Positions 63,178 to 64,000 of a stretch of 64,000 bases of DNA are shown piece after piece. The notes under the pieces were generated by a model that saw nothing but the letters and a program-made list of their open reading frames with translations, was not told the origin of the DNA and did no database searches. Both the position numbers and the translations under genes were made by a program. The first letter of the stretch is position 1; every line of letters begins with the position of its first letter. The stretch covers positions 4,082 through 68,081 of the forward strand of contig NZ_VCMV01000012.1 of the NCBI RefSeq assembly GCF_008757455.1, given 5' to 3'. The DNA is from Microvirga brassicacearum. Lineage in GTDB: Bacteria; Pseudomonadota; Alphaproteobacteria; Rhizobiales; Beijerinckiaceae.

Positions 63178-64000
63178 TTACGAGCTCAGGTTGCCGCGGA
63201 AGAAGTCGGTCAGCTTCCCGAACGGGATCAGGTCCACCCGGTCATAGAGATCGACATGACCTGCGTTCGGAACGATGTAGAGTTCCTTCGGCTCGCCCGC
63301 CCGCTTGTAGGCATCCTCGCTGAACTCCCGCGAATGCGCCTTGTCGCCAGTGATGAAGAGCATCGGTCGCGGTGAGATCGTCTCAATGTCGTTGAACGGG
63401 TAGAAGTTCATGAACTTCACCGCGCTGCTCAGGGTCGGCTTCGTCGCAGTTCCGCCTGCTGCCCCTTCGGGGTGTAAGCGCCTCTTGGCGTCCGGTAGAA
63501 ATCGAAGAACTCGCGCTGGATCGGATCGGTGCTCTCGGTGAGCTCGTTGACCGTGCCCGGAATGTACTGCGTCTCACCGCCGGCGAATTCGACCAGGCGC
63601 TGAGCCGTCGCCTTCTGGATGAAGTCCTTGCGCTGCTCCAATGTGACTGACTTCTTCAACCCGTTCCGGAAGGCGGCGCCCATGTCGTACATGCTGACGG
63701 TTGCGATCGCCTTCATGCGCGGATCGATCTTGGCCGCGCTGACGACGAAGCTGCCGCTGCCACAAATGCCGAGCGCACCGATGCGCTCCTGGTCGACGAA
63801 GGATTGCGTGCTCAGAAAATCAACCGCGGCGCTGAAATCGTCGGAATAGATGTCCGGGGCGACGAGGTGACCGGGCGTGCCCTCGCTCTCGCCCCAGAAG
63901 GACAGGTCGATGGAGAGCGTCACGAATCCCTGCTCGGCCATCTTGGTGGCGTAGAGATCGGCGCTCTGCTCCTTCACCGCGCCCATCGGGTGCCCGACGA
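63178..64000 (-). pseudogene. Alpha/beta hydrolase, frameshifted and cut by window end
   Basis: Minus-strand frame from the window end to 63429: GHPMGAVKEQSADLYATKMAEQGF, SFWGESEGTP, DFLSTQSFVDQERIGALGICGSGSF (nucleophile region), then out of frame near 63440. The next frame continues KFMNFYPFNDIETISPRPMLFITGDKAHS (Asp) and NAGHVDLYD (His). Together they form one dienelactone-hydrolase-like enzyme. A one-base change breaks it, either truly or through a sequencing error. The N-terminus lies outside the window. Confidence 0.75.

Noticed and set aside
1..64000. tRNA or rRNA genes
   Set aside because: I looked for T-loop-like and rRNA-like stretches and saw none. This was by eye; a covariance-model scan would decide.

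Overview
The window looks like a patchwork accessory region of an alphaproteobacterium of the order Hyphomicrobiales (Rhizobiales). It has high G+C and a nadABC operon next to a NadQ-type (COG4111) regulator. It also carries a DUF982 protein, a perfect FixK/FNR box and several rhizobial-type small proteins. I cannot name the genus. Insertion-sequence ends, broken genes, many toxin-antitoxin (TA) genes and a relaxase point to a plasmid, chromid or genomic island rather than core chromosome.

Layout. 0-1.6 kb: a truncated second copy of ssuB-ssuD starting at an IS6-type inverted repeat, then a broken DUF442 gene. 1.6-4.4 kb: a Tat-exported amidohydrolase, two orphan HTH antitoxins and a DUF551-like gene, ending at a short repeat (site A). 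5-8.5 kb: an adenylate cyclase with TolB/TPR parts and an ankyrin-YHS exported pair. 9-19.2 kb: an IS5-type transposase, a frameshifted DUF305 gene, then a redox/metal cluster (ferric-reductase-like protein, two cytochromes c, a zinc alcohol dehydrogenase, a quinone reductase, a P1B ATPase, a beta-CASP hydrolase). Its last operon has a FixK box. 19.2-24.4 kb: remnants of catabolic genes cut by an intact IS6-family element, then a metallo-beta-lactamase-fold hydrolase. 24.5-30.2 kb: a chorismate-lyase-like protein and nadQ-nadA-nadB-nadC with two palindromic operator candidates. 30.7-38.4 kb: the intact sulfonate operon msuE-ssuC-ssuB-ssuD-ssuA, followed by a cupin, hupE, a ruined cysK-like gene and purU.

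38.5-45.1 kb is the most striking part. An inverted pair of 24-bp repeats encloses a RES-Xre TA pair, a large MobA/MobL relaxase, a dead GIY-YIG gene and a gene-free stretch with a long hairpin and two direct repeats. The right-hand repeat is one arm of a dif-like (XerC/XerD) site, so this may be a Xer-type mobilisable module. 46-50.4 kb holds a large unknown AT-hook protein, twin terminators, VapBC, a dnaE2 scrap and a Phd-PIN pair.

50.4-59.8 kb is a run of unrecognised small proteins. Among them are two ClpB-D2-like proteins that have lost their ATPase motifs, a CYTH-fold protein that has lost its signature, a double cold-shock protein and a HipA kinase. This is the best candidate for an undescribed system. 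60.2-64 kb: a PhzF-family enzyme and a cyclophilin-like/MFS/hydrolase set whose hydrolase is frameshifted.

All calls come from reading the sequence and recalled family knowledge; no database search was run.
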